Shown: positions 43,799 through 52,844 of the stretch, piece by piece
Position numbering within the stretch: position 1 is the stretch's first letter
Layout: every line of letters begins with the position of its first letter
DNA from: Imperialibacter sp040222815
Lineage (GTDB): Bacteria; Bacteroidota; Bacteroidia; Cytophagales; Cyclobacteriaceae
DNA length: 64,000 nt
Reading direction: 5' to 3'
Assembly (NCBI RefSeq): GCF_040222815.1
Contig: NZ_JAVKCH010000040.1
Coordinates: 372,001-436,000, forward strand
Made by a program: the position numbers and the translations under genes
The notes under the pieces: generated by a model
Told to the model about the DNA's origin: nothing
Database searches by the model: none
What the model saw: the letters and a program-made list of their open reading frames with translations, nothing else

Positions 43799-44932
43799 CT
43801 AAACAGGCATTACTTTCTCTTTCTTACCCGAAGCAATTGACTTATAGATCGCTTCTACGACCAGCAAGTCCTTCAATCCTTCGTAGCCGTTGACGGGTGA
43901 TTCTTTGTTTTCTTTCACACAGCGGCTGAAGTCGTCCATTTGCAGGGCCTGGTGGACAGTGTGGGGAATGTCCATTTCGCCTTTGTTGGTTTTGCCTTTG
44001 ATGGGGCCATAACCAAAAGCAGGGCGCAGTTCAGCCCAGCCTTTTTCGTAAGCCACATAAAGCCTTTCAGTCGATGCAGCGTAGGTGGTTGTGCAGGTAG
44101 CCACTGCACCGCTCGAAAATTCCATTTGCCAGGTAATGGTTTCGTCCACTTCCTTGAATTTGACAGGATCGGTTTTGTACTCCTGGGCAGTAACGGCTAT
44201 AGGCTGCTCGCCAGTGGCGTAACGTGCGCCATTGATGCAGTACACACCCACGTCATACATGGCCCCACCACCTGCCAGGGCTTTCTTCAGTCTCCACTGG
44301 GTAGGGTCGCCAATACGGAAACCGTCAGCCGCTTCAATCAACTTGACAGCCCCAAGGTCTTTTTCTCTTGCCAGGCGCATAATTTCCTGCGTATGCGGCT
44401 CTGAGTGCAGTCGGTAGCCAATGGCCAGTTTCACCTTCGCCTTGTCGCAGGCAGCGATCATTTCCCGGCATTCGGCGGGATTGAGGGCCATGGGCTTCTC
44501 GCAAATCACATGCTTGCCAGCTTTGGCAGCACGAATGGTGTATTCCTTGTGCATGCTGTTGGGCAGCACCACATAAATGATATCAATATCAGGGTTGTCC
44601 TTGATCTTGTCGAACGTGTCGTAGCTGTAAACATTCTTGTCGGCAATATTGTACTTCTCTTTCCATTCAGGAATTTTCGACTGCGTGCCGGTGACGATGC
44701 CTGCCAGGTAGCAGTCTTCGGTTTTCTCCAAAGCAGGCGCCAGCAGGTTTTTGGCATAGTAACCAAGGCCTACCAGAGCGATCCCAAGTTTCTTTCCCTG
44801 CTTTCTGCGAGGGAATGAGGACACAGAAGCCAAAGCAGTGGCAGATGGAAAAGTGAGAAGAGAAGCTCCTAGTGCTGCACCAGCACCGAGTTTCATTGTA
44901 TCTAAAAATTTGCGGCGTGAGTAGGTAGACAT
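43799..44932 (-). CDS. Tat-exported Gfo/Idh/MocA-family oxidoreductase
   Basis: 377 residues. Twin-arginine signal SRRKFLDTMKLGAGAALGAS at the N-terminus, so it is probably exported folded with NAD(P) bound. Rossmann start KLGIALVGLGYYAKNLLAPA and the family signature CEKPMALNPAEC are clear. The substrate is unknown; related exported members act on sugars or glycans. No carbohydrate genes adjoin it. Confidence 0.9.
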   Translation of the reverse strand: MSTYSRRKFLDTMKLGAGAALGASLLTFPSATALASVSSFPRRKQGKKLGIALVGLGYYAKNLLAPALEKTEDCYLAGIVTGTQSKIPEWKEKYNIADKNVYSYDTFDKIKDNPDIDIIYVVLPNSMHKEYTIRAAKAGKHVICEKPMALNPAECREMIAACDKAKVKLAIGYRLHSEPHTQEIMRLAREKDLGAVKLIEAADGFRIGDPTQWRLKKALAGGGAMYDVGVYCINGARYATGEQPIAVTAQEYKTDPVKFKEVDETITWQMEFSSGAVATCTTTYAASTERLYVAYEKGWAELRPAFGYGPIKGKTNKGEMDIPHTVHQALQMDDFSRCVKENKESPVNGYEGLKDLLVVEAIYKSIASGKKEKVMPV

Positions 44933-45011
44933 TGACTATTAGTTTTTTGAACAATCAAGATAGTGAGAATATCAGGTTTTAGGCAACGATGTTGCGTAAT
45001 AGGCAATTAAA

Positions 45012-46977
45012 GTAGGAGGCAAAGTTAATCAATTGATTGGCTTTGCCGTCCTCTCACACCACCGTATGTACTTGCGTGTACGGCGGTTTCTTTAGAGTGA
45101 TTTACGGTGCAAGGTTTGATAGTTGTGATATAGGCTGTAGTAATTTTGTTCACTAAACCATTGGTTGTTCATTCCGATATTAAGAGCCGGGCTGTTAGAT
45201 AAACGCCACCAGCTTTTACCACTGAGGGCTACTCGCCAGCTTAAGGTTTCTTCTACTCCCAGTTGCTTTAACCATCGTACTATTCCAATGACTCGTTTAC
45301 ATTGCTTGAGCCTAAAACATCGAAGTTTCCGCTTTATCCATCCGTCCAAACGTTCCACCTTCCTGCTCATCATTGCATAGCGAAAGTAACCTAACCAACC
45401 TTGCAGGTACTTGTTCAGTTCACTGATGATCTGACTCAAGCTAATCCCTCGTCTTCGACGGGTGATCTGCTTCACTTTCAGCTTCATTCGCTCTGCACTC
45501 CTGCGACTCAGTCCAAGACTACCATCCTTCAGAATGCTGTGACCTAGAAAGTTTAGCTCATGACCCCGGCATATCCGACTTTTCTCGTTGTTTACCTTCA
45601 ACAGCAACTTGTCTTCAATGAAGCTGGTGATGCTCTGCTTAACCCGGTGTGCGGATAACTCGCTTTTCACAAAAATCTTCTCATCATCCGCATACCTCAC
45701 ATAAGAATGGCCTCGCCTTTCCAGTTCTTTATCCAGCTCGTCTAATACAATATTGGACAACAACGGGCTTAACGGGCCTCCCTGTGGGGTACCTTTGATG
45801 CGATGACTCATCAGACCTCCCTTCAGTAAACCTGCCTGTAGAAAACGGTGTATTAGGCCTAGTAGCCTAACATCTCCTATGCGACTACTCAACAACCACA
45901 TCAACCGGTGGTGATTTACTTCGTCGAAGAATTTCTCTAAATCGAGGTCTATTACATATCTTCCCCCTTCTACCACATACTTTCCAGCTTGTTTTAATGC
46001 CTGGTGTGCACTGCGGTGCGGGCGAAATCCGTAACTCCTCTCCGAGAATATCTTCTCATACCGAATATTCAACACCTGATGGATGGCTTGTTGGACCAGC
46101 CGGTCTCGTACTGTGGGAATGCCTAACTGTCTGTAGCCTCCTTGTGGCTTCGGGATTTCTACTCCTCTCACAAGGTCTGGGCGGTATTGGCCATTCAGTA
46201 GTTCTTCTCTTAAGCTGTTAAAGTGATCTCTTAACCATTTGCCTAATTCTTTTACTTCCATGCCATCTACCCCTCCCTTACCTGCATTGGAGCAGACTTT
46301 CCTATATGCCTTTTCAAGATTCAATGGATCGGCTACCTTCTCCATTAATCCTACCGTCAGGTTATGTTCTTCTTCGCATGCATAAAGCCATAAAGGGCTT
46401 ACCTTACCGCTTTTGTCTCGGTATACGACCGCTTCGCCTTCGGTAAGGCTGAATTTGCATTCTACTTGTCCCGCAAGTTTCATCTGCCTATTCATTTCTC
46501 TGCCCTTAAGAGTGTCTCCCTCTTGCTTTTTTTTTCCGGCTTTTAATACTCTAAAGAAAACTCCCCCGCTCTAAAGATTCGGTCGGGGGCGCCTAGCCCT
46601 TCGCTCCTCTTCCATTACAGAAGATTCTCTGCTACTATAGCCTCTGCTGACTTCTGTGACTACCTTGCTCGGGCATTCGCTCATACCTTGCGCCTCCGCA
46701 GCACAGATCTCCCATGGTAAGCTCACTATTCCTTCTTTGAAAACCGCAGGATTTACTACCACTGGTTACGTTTAGCTATTGGGCTTCGCAATCCAATGCT
46801 CGCTTGCCCTCAGTGTAAGCCTTTTATCCTGTTTCTGTTCGTCGGCTCCCAAATTTGTCCGCCGCTTCCTTCAGATTCCTCCTCACGGACGACACCCTTG
46901 CTTTGGACTAACAGTTCCCGCTAAATGGCCTGTTCGGGACTTTCACCCCAGAGAATAATGGCATGCATGGCGCACAC
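45012..46977 (-). mobile_element. Group II intron
   Basis: About 1966 nt. The 5' end on the minus strand reads GTGTGCGCC (GUGYG consensus) at 46977. A domain V-like hairpin (CCGCCGTAC ... GTACATACGGTGG) lies at about 45057-45088, directly after the RT stop codon. Domain VI (AGGACGGCAAAG ... CTTTGCCTCCT) ends in AC at 45012. The 5' 480 nt (46496-46977) hold the structured RNA domains and no other gene. It is inserted directly behind the adhesin terminator stem, leaving T6 before and TTT after, the target preference known for group IIC introns. Class assignment is inference. Confidence 0.85.
45092..46495 (-). CDS. ltrA: Group II intron reverse transcriptase/maturase
   Basis: 467 residues. RT motifs in order: GIPTVRDRLVQQAIHQVLN, YGFRPHRSAHQALKQA, YVIDLDLEKFFDEVNH, GTPQGGPLSPLLSNIVLDEL, the catalytic YVRYADDEKIFV and NFLGHSI. 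A maturase (X) domain follows (YLQGWLGYFRYAMMSRKVER). No HNH endonuclease domain is visible at the C-terminus. The frame is intact, so the element could be active. It lies inside the intron RNA and needs to fold with it. Confidence 0.95.
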   Translation of the reverse strand: MNRQMKLAGQVECKFSLTEGEAVVYRDKSGKVSPLWLYACEEEHNLTVGLMEKVADPLNLEKAYRKVCSNAGKGGVDGMEVKELGKWLRDHFNSLREELLNGQYRPDLVRGVEIPKPQGGYRQLGIPTVRDRLVQQAIHQVLNIRYEKIFSERSYGFRPHRSAHQALKQAGKYVVEGGRYVIDLDLEKFFDEVNHHRLMWLLSSRIGDVRLLGLIHRFLQAGLLKGGLMSHRIKGTPQGGPLSPLLSNIVLDELDKELERRGHSYVRYADDEKIFVKSELSAHRVKQSITSFIEDKLLLKVNNEKSRICRGHELNFLGHSILKDGSLGLSRRSAERMKLKVKQITRRRRGISLSQIISELNKYLQGWLGYFRYAMMSRKVERLDGWIKRKLRCFRLKQCKRVIGIVRWLKQLGVEETLSWRVALSGKSWWRLSNSPALNIGMNNQWFSEQNYYSLYHNYQTLHRKSL

Positions 46978-47000
46978 AAAAAACCCCGCCAGCGGCAGGG
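46978..47000 (-). terminator. Intrinsic terminator of the adhesin gene, interrupted by the intron
   Basis: Minus strand CCCTGCC / GGCGGGG with a GCT loop followed by six T, about 30 nt after the adhesin stop codon. The intron begins immediately after the sixth T; the downstream exon resumes with TTTAATT. Confidence 0.85.
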
Positions 47001-47029
47001 TCTTTCGTAATGATCACGGTTGTTGTGGA

Positions 47030-50000
47030 CTATCTTGCGATAATCAGTCTTTGTTTAATCCTCTTTCCGGTTGATAGTTCCAGCTCCACGATAACCACGC
47101 CAGGCACAAGGTGCGACAGATCGATACTTTCCCGTGTTCGATAATTGTTCACCGTCAGCACCCTGTTACCCGCCAGGTCAAATAAGCGCACAGTATTTAT
47201 GGTAGTAGCATTGAATGAAATGGTTTGGCTGGCAGGGTTCGGATAGGCAATGATCCCCTGATCAAAAAGGTCGTCACCCACTCCTGTTTCCAGTTCGATG
47301 CTTACCTGAGCGGTAGCTTCGCAGCCATTTGCGTCTTTCACTGTGATGGTGTAATCACCCGGTGTTAGGTCAAATAAATTGCTTTCCTGAAAGTCGGTGC
47401 CATTGCTGGAGTAAGTGTAGGGTGAAGTTCCTCCTTCGGCGGTAGCTGCTACGGCACCACCTATTTCACTTAGTGAAAGCGATAATACCGAAGGAGAAGA
47501 AATAACCGCAGTCGTTTCCACTGTGCATCCTGACCCATTTTTAACAGTGAAAGCGTAGTCACCCGCCGCCAGTCCGTCGAATGTAGCAGCCTCCTGAAAG
47601 CTTTCGCCATCCAGGCTGTAACTATAAGAGGCATTTTCAGGGCCAGTAACCTGCAAGCTTACCGAGCCGTCGGTCAGGCCAGAGCAGGTGACATCGGCGG
47701 CAGTCGCCTGCACGGAAAATCCCTCCGGCGCTGTGATGACCACAGCTACTTCTACTACGCAGCCATTAGCATCTTTTACCGCTACTGCGTAGTCGCCAGC
47801 GGCAAGTCCAGAAAAACTACTGCTTTCCTGAAAATCGGCCCCATCGATGCTATAGCTGTATGGTGCTGTTCCACCCGTCGCTGTGATGGCGATGCTTCCA
47901 TCGGCTCCATTGGTGCAGGTCGGGGAAATTGATCCAGCCTCGACTGTAAGGACATTTGGCTGCGTGACAACAGCCTCAGAGATAGCCGTACAGCCATTTG
48001 CATCTTTCACTGTAAGGGAATAGGCGCCAGCTGCAAGGCCGGTAAATTCGCTGCCTGCTGCAAAGTTGATTCCATCTATGCTGTATTCATAGGGAGCTGC
48101 GCCTCCGCTGGGTGAGAGGCTAATAGCACCAGTTGAAGTACCATGACAGGCTACGTTAGTGACTGTGGCCGTTGGGGTAATAACTACAGTAGCACCGACA
48201 TTTATGTCTGTCAAAGTTGGGCCGCAGCCATTGGCATCTGACACGGCCACTGTATAGGTGCCCGGGTTGAGCTGATCAAACACATTGCTCGTCTGAACTG
48301 CTCCACTATTGAGACTAAACGACACCGGAGCCACACCATTAGTGACCTCGATCGTGACAGAGCCATTCAGGCTTCCCATGCAGCTGGCGTTAGTGGCTGT
48401 TGCCATAGCTGTTACTTGGTCGGGCTGCGACAAAGTAACATCAGCTGTGGCAGAACATGCGTTGTCGTCTTTTACAGTAACCGTGTAGTCGCCCGCCGAC
48501 AAACCCGTGAACTCATGAGACGGTTGGTAATTTACTCCATCGATACTGTAGGTGAGGGTGCCGGTGCCCCCCGAGGCGGAGCCAGCAATCGCTCCGCTGC
48601 CGTTCTGGTAGCAAGTGAGGTTCGAAGCGTTCAGCGACAACGCCAATGCCGATGGCTCAGAAATGGTGACGGAGGTGGAAGTTCCCGTACATTCGTTGAC
48701 GTCCTCCGCAGTAACAATATAAGTTCCGGGGACCAGATTGTTGAACGAGAAAGTGCTGGTAACCGGCGTGGCGTCCAACACTGTGCCATTTAGTTTCAAC
48801 ACGAAGCTGCCAGTGCCGCCGACTATTGTCCCGGAAATAGTACCGTCGTTGAGCCCATTGCAACTGATATCGGTGGAACCACTTATCGTTACCGTTACGG
48901 CAGCAGGCTCATTGATTATAAACGGCTGGCTAGTTTTACAACCATTGGCATCTTTCGCATATATAGTGTAGCTGCCTGCCGAAAGGCCGCTGATGGTTGG
49001 GCTGCTTGCATAGGTGACGTCGTCCAGGCTGTAGGTGATCGGTGTAAAATCACTCAGGGCAGTGACCGTTACCTCTCCTCCATTGGAACCGTTGCACTCT
49101 GGGTCAGTAGTGCTGACCTGCGAAATGGTAGTTTTGAGGTGCAGCGCCTGCTCAATCGCTCCAAGGTCAATCAGGTCATTAAATATCCTGGTATTGCCAA
49201 GTGCCTCTGTAGGTGAAAATGCTGGCAGCCCTGCTGTGATGCCTGCATCAATTGCAGGAGAGCAATAGTTGAGTGAAAAATCATCGTTTCCTTCGTCTGT
49301 GAATTGCGGGTCAAAATCGAACAGGCTATTATTTGTAGTAGGTGTTCCGGAATCGGTTGACTTAAAACCGGCAGCACCCCCCTGCACCAAATTGGTGCTG
49401 ATCGTCAGTCCCGATGCGAAGCGAAACCATAGCTGGTAGCTGTCCCGGGGTGATGTGTTGCCCCAGAAAATATTGTTTTCCACCACCGGCTTTACGGCAG
49501 GCAATCGATAGATAAAAGCCCCAGAGTAAAAAAGGAAGTCAGCCGCAGTGGCGTGATTGGCGCCTGTTTCGCTGTTGTTTGCCAGGGTATTATTATAGAA
49601 ATCGGTTGTGTACTTATCTGAAAGGTAAACAGCCGAGGCTGAGCTAATTGCTTCGTTTTCATAGAACAAACAGTTGGCAATGGTAGATCGATCGGCGCTT
49701 GTTACTGTACCAAGTTCCAAAAACGCTATGGCACCGCCTTGATTGGCCACATTGTGATGAAAAATGCACGAAATAAAATCAGGATTAGAGTTACCGGCAT
49801 TCCTCACCGCCCCGCCAACACCATTGAAACCAGAAAAACCGGGTGCTGAAGGGAGTTTGGCATTGGTATTATTTCTGAAAGTAGTGTTTCGTACCGTAGG
49901 GCTTGCATGGATGTTCTTCATGGCTGCTCCACCATCGGTACTTACACCAGTATCGAAATAGCCCTGCTCAACGACAAATCCATCCAAAACAGCTAACTTA

Positions 50001-51991
50001 GTGAGTGGTTGAGCAGGAGCGTAATCGTTCAGAATGATATGGTTGGAATTGTCGGTGTTGCTGCCAGCACTTCCAATATTACCCGAAAGAATAGTTTCAT
50101 TCGTTCGCCAGTCTCTTTGAGAAAGCAATGTCTCCGTACCCGCAAACCCGCCATACAGCTCTACATTTGGCTTCATCACAAAAGATGCACTGCGATCTGT
50201 AGCTGCCTGAGAACCTGTCGGATAATAAGAGCCTTGCTTTACCCATACCTGACTGGGCATGGTGCTGGAGGCGCTGGCTTCGGCTGCGTTGATCGCCTCC
50301 TGCAAGGTAGTATAGGCGTCAGCCCAGCTGGAACCATCACCTGAGCCCACTGCTGTATTGCTAACAAAGAAGACTCTTTTCCCTTCATTGGTGATGAAAA
50401 AACGCTCGACTTTCGTGCAGTTGTTTCCGTCTTTTAAATAGGCCGTGAAACTATTCCCGCTACCCAAAGGAAAAGTGTTTCCTGATTGATAGGTCGTTCC
50501 ATTCAGGCTATAAAGAAGAGGGGTTAACCCCCCTGATCCGTTAATGGTCACTTCCAGATTGGCGGGTTGTTGCGTGATCGTCAGGCCTATGGCCAATTGA
50601 TCAGGCTGGGCCACGTCGTAGCTATCACTTATCACACAATCATTGGCGGCATCCTTTATGTAAACGTTGTAACTTCCTGTACTAAGATTTTCGAATAAGC
50701 CAGCCGATTGAAAATTAATGCCGTCAATGCTATAAGTGAGAGGACCACCTGTCCCTCCTCCCCCATTTACACTAATCTGCCCATTTGCCTCGCCAAAACA
50801 CACTGCATCTCCCACTTCCACAGCAGAAAAAAACAGCAGCGTTATCTGATTTTCATAAGCGCCTAGGTCGATGGTTCCGTTAAATATCCTACTGTTACCC
50901 GCAAGATCGGTTGTCAATGAAGCGGGGAGGATAGAATTGTCACCCTGATCCACCGCATTAGAGCAATTAGTGATACTAAAATCACCATTGGCTGCATCGG
51001 TGAACTGAGGGTCGGTGGTGATGGTGTTACTTCCAAATGTAAAGGCATCCTGCACAAGGTTATTAGTTGCAGTGACGTTCTCGGAAGCATTCCCTTGAAC
51101 AGTAATGTCCGTTCCGGTATTCTGCCAAAAAATATTGTTGTGAATAGAGCTGGTAATGGGAGTTCCCTGGCTTTGTAAAAACAATCCATTGCCACTGTTA
51201 TCGGCAAAAGTAGAATTTGACACAGTCACAGTTCCCAGCTGAATGTAGATAGAATGGACGTTTCCGGTGAAAAGTGAATTATACACTTCTACAGCACTTG
51301 TGGACCAAACGGCTGTTCCAAAATTGTCCAGAAACTTGCAGGAGTAAAACCTGGCTGAAGGCGATCCATAACCTAGAACGGAGCCAAATCCTACCTCATT
51401 ATTGGAAAACGTGCAATTGCTAAATGTTACACTAGTGGGAGTTGCCCCCGACTCAGGGGTGATGATTCCAAAGGTGGAGACGTTGGATGGGTCGTAGGCA
51501 TTTTCTATCACAAATCCATCAAAAACAATCGGGCCGTTTACATTCGCATCTATCAAGAACAATCCCTGCGAATTGTCTGTCCTATCATTTAAAACTCCGA
51601 TATCCCCTGATATTACCGTTGGGTTTTTACCAATATCCCGCTGACTCAAGGAAGATTCGCTACCATCAAAACCTCCGTACATCTCCACATAATTCTTGAT
51701 TTCGAATCTAATTGTCCGGTCCGTGCCCGTCGTTGGTTTGTAGGTGTCAGCCCTCACCCAAACCTGTATAGGGTTTGACGAGGTGGCTACAGTGGCAGCC
51801 AGGTCAATGGCCGACTGAAGGTCCGTAACTGCATTGGCCCAACTGGCACCATCTCCGCTTCCTGTGGCGTTTCGATCTACGTGAACTTTTTGGGCCCATG
51901 CTCCCGAACAAACCACTAACAGCGTGATGACTACCATGACCCGCTTAAGTGCTGCATTTCTTTGCGAATAGGTCTGCGAAAAAGTGTCCAT
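47030..51991 (-). CDS. Giant secreted adhesin with beta-helix and SprB repeats, T9SS substrate
   Basis: 1653 residues with an N-terminal signal (VMVVITLLVVCSGAWA, cleavage before QKVHV). Two homologous parallel beta-helix modules (about 35-385 and 537-950, each opening with a GSGDGxSWA motif) are separated by two SprB-like repeats. At least seven clear SprB repeats plus one degenerate (about 955-1550) follow, with signatures such as YSIDGVNYQPSHEFTGLSAG and YTVTVKDDNAC. The C-terminus (IIAYPNPASQTISFNATTIN through KQRLIIAR) is a type A T9SS sorting domain. Surface adhesion or gliding role inferred from SprB. ATG at residue 19 is an alternative start. A LytTR-type repeat array lies just upstream. 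Confidence 0.9.
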   Translation of the reverse strand: MDTFSQTYSQRNAALKRVMVVITLLVVCSGAWAQKVHVDRNATGSGDGASWANAVTDLQSAIDLAATVATSSNPIQVWVRADTYKPTTGTDRTIRFEIKNYVEMYGGFDGSESSLSQRDIGKNPTVISGDIGVLNDRTDNSQGLFLIDANVNGPIVFDGFVIENAYDPSNVSTFGIITPESGATPTSVTFSNCTFSNNEVGFGSVLGYGSPSARFYSCKFLDNFGTAVWSTSAVEVYNSLFTGNVHSIYIQLGTVTVSNSTFADNSGNGLFLQSQGTPITSSIHNNIFWQNTGTDITVQGNASENVTATNNLVQDAFTFGSNTITTDPQFTDAANGDFSITNCSNAVDQGDNSILPASLTTDLAGNSRIFNGTIDLGAYENQITLLFFSAVEVGDAVCFGEANGQISVNGGGGTGGPLTYSIDGINFQSAGLFENLSTGSYNVYIKDAANDCVISDSYDVAQPDQLAIGLTITQQPANLEVTINGSGGLTPLLYSLNGTTYQSGNTFPLGSGNSFTAYLKDGNNCTKVERFFITNEGKRVFFVSNTAVGSGDGSSWADAYTTLQEAINAAEASASSTMPSQVWVKQGSYYPTGSQAATDRSASFVMKPNVELYGGFAGTETLLSQRDWRTNETILSGNIGSAGSNTDNSNHIILNDYAPAQPLTKLAVLDGFVVEQGYFDTGVSTDGGAAMKNIHASPTVRNTTFRNNTNAKLPSAPGFSGFNGVGGAVRNAGNSNPDFISCIFHHNVANQGGAIAFLELGTVTSADRSTIANCLFYENEAISSASAVYLSDKYTTDFYNNTLANNSETGANHATAADFLFYSGAFIYRLPAVKPVVENNIFWGNTSPRDSYQLWFRFASGLTISTNLVQGGAAGFKSTDSGTPTTNNSLFDFDPQFTDEGNDDFSLNYCSPAIDAGITAGLPAFSPTEALGNTRIFNDLIDLGAIEQALHLKTTISQVSTTDPECNGSNGGEVTVTALSDFTPITYSLDDVTYASSPTISGLSAGSYTIYAKDANGCKTSQPFIINEPAAVTVTISGSTDISCNGLNDGTISGTIVGGTGSFVLKLNGTVLDATPVTSTFSFNNLVPGTYIVTAEDVNECTGTSTSVTISEPSALALSLNASNLTCYQNGSGAIAGSASGGTGTLTYSIDGVNYQPSHEFTGLSAGDYTVTVKDDNACSATADVTLSQPDQVTAMATATNASCMGSLNGSVTIEVTNGVAPVSFSLNSGAVQTSNVFDQLNPGTYTVAVSDANGCGPTLTDINVGATVVITPTATVTNVACHGTSTGAISLSPSGGAAPYEYSIDGINFAAGSEFTGLAAGAYSLTVKDANGCTAISEAVVTQPNVLTVEAGSISPTCTNGADGSIAITATGGTAPYSYSIDGADFQESSSFSGLAAGDYAVAVKDANGCVVEVAVVITAPEGFSVQATAADVTCSGLTDGSVSLQVTGPENASYSYSLDGESFQEAATFDGLAAGDYAFTVKNGSGCTVETTAVISSPSVLSLSLSEIGGAVAATAEGGTSPYTYSSNGTDFQESNLFDLTPGDYTITVKDANGCEATAQVSIELETGVGDDLFDQGIIAYPNPASQTISFNATTINTVRLFDLAGNRVLTVNNYRTRESIDLSHLVPGVVIVELELSTGKRIKQRLIIAR

Positions 51992-52025
51992 GATGTTTGC
52001 CTTTTTTCTTTGAAAGTGGCAAATG

Positions 52026-52100
52026 TTTCACGGGATAGTACCAGTAATTGATGAGCAGTTGTTGCGGTTTGACGGAGACAGTGTTTCGTTTGACGGGCTA
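52026..52100 (-). promoter_or_regulatory. 21-nt-period direct repeats upstream of the adhesin gene
   Basis: Four related 8-12-mers at 52026 (TTTCACGG), 52047 (ATTGATGA), 52068 (TTTGACGG) and 52089 (TTTGACGG), each exactly 21 nt apart; the last overlaps the response-regulator stop codon. LytTR proteins bind direct repeats about two helical turns apart, and a LytTR gene is immediately upstream. Candidate operator for the adhesin. Confidence 0.6.
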
Positions 52101-52844
52101 CTGCTGCAGCTTCTGCAGAATACCTTTCAGCAGCTCCGGCGCAATAGAAATTGGGAGCGTTTCGTCGCTTTTCATACGAACTTCGCCACGTGACCTGTCT
52201 ATCTTCTTGATATTATAGATATTGAGAATATAGGATCGGTGTACCCTTTCAAATCCCTGGTCTTCAAGCTGTCGCTCATAGGTTTTCAGGTGCTTGGAAA
52301 CAACTATCTGGCTGCCGTCTTTCATCTTGAATTCAGTATAGCTGCCATTGGCATGGCACCAAAGGATGTCTGGGATATCCAGGATATGAAGGCCATCCAT
52401 ATCAGATAACACAATCTTTTTGATACTAGCTCCGGGTGTGAGGTTATGAATCAACGTAGTGAGTTGCTTGTGAATCAGGTCTTTTCCAATATTGTCTGTC
52501 GCTTTTTTTACTGCCTCCATCAATTCGTCCGGATCAACGGGCTTCAGCAAGTAGTCCACGGCACTCAGCTTGAAAGCATCGACAGCGTATTGATTGTGGG
52601 CTGTGACAAAAATGACCTGAGTGTCTTTGTTGCCAAAGTCACTGAGGATTTCGAGACCTGTCTTTTCGTCTATCTGTATGTCGAGAAAAACGATTTGCGG
52701 TTGCAGTGTCCTGATAAGCTCCAAAGCTTCGGTTGACCGCTTGGCTGTGCCTACCACCTCTACCTGAGGGCAGTGGACATCAAGGAGGCCTTTCAGGTCA
52801 TTGATTACCCGTTCTTCGTCATCGATTATTGCTGCTGTAAACAT
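52098..52844 (-). CDS. LytTR-family response regulator
   Basis: 248 residues: receiver domain with IIDDEERV and phospho-acceptor Asp55 in FLDIQ, conserved Lys in LLKPV, then a C-terminal LytTR DNA-binding domain (KKIVLSDMDGLHILDIPDIL, then KHLKTYERQLEDQGFERVHR and SYILN). Starts directly after the histidine kinase stop codon (TAG-ATG). Probably controls its own operon and the adjacent adhesin through the 21-nt repeats. Confidence 0.95.
   Translation of the reverse strand: MFTAAIIDDEERVINDLKGLLDVHCPQVEVVGTAKRSTEALELIRTLQPQIVFLDIQIDEKTGLEILSDFGNKDTQVIFVTAHNQYAVDAFKLSAVDYLLKPVDPDELMEAVKKATDNIGKDLIHKQLTTLIHNLTPGASIKKIVLSDMDGLHILDIPDILWCHANGSYTEFKMKDGSQIVVSKHLKTYERQLEDQGFERVHRSYILNIYNIKKIDRSRGEVRMKSDETLPISIAPELLKGILQKLQQ

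Noticed and set aside
46571..46762. Minus-strand 63-codon frame ahead of the reverse transcriptase.
   Set aside because: Lies in the structured 5' RNA domains of the group II intron; no protein family and no start signal.
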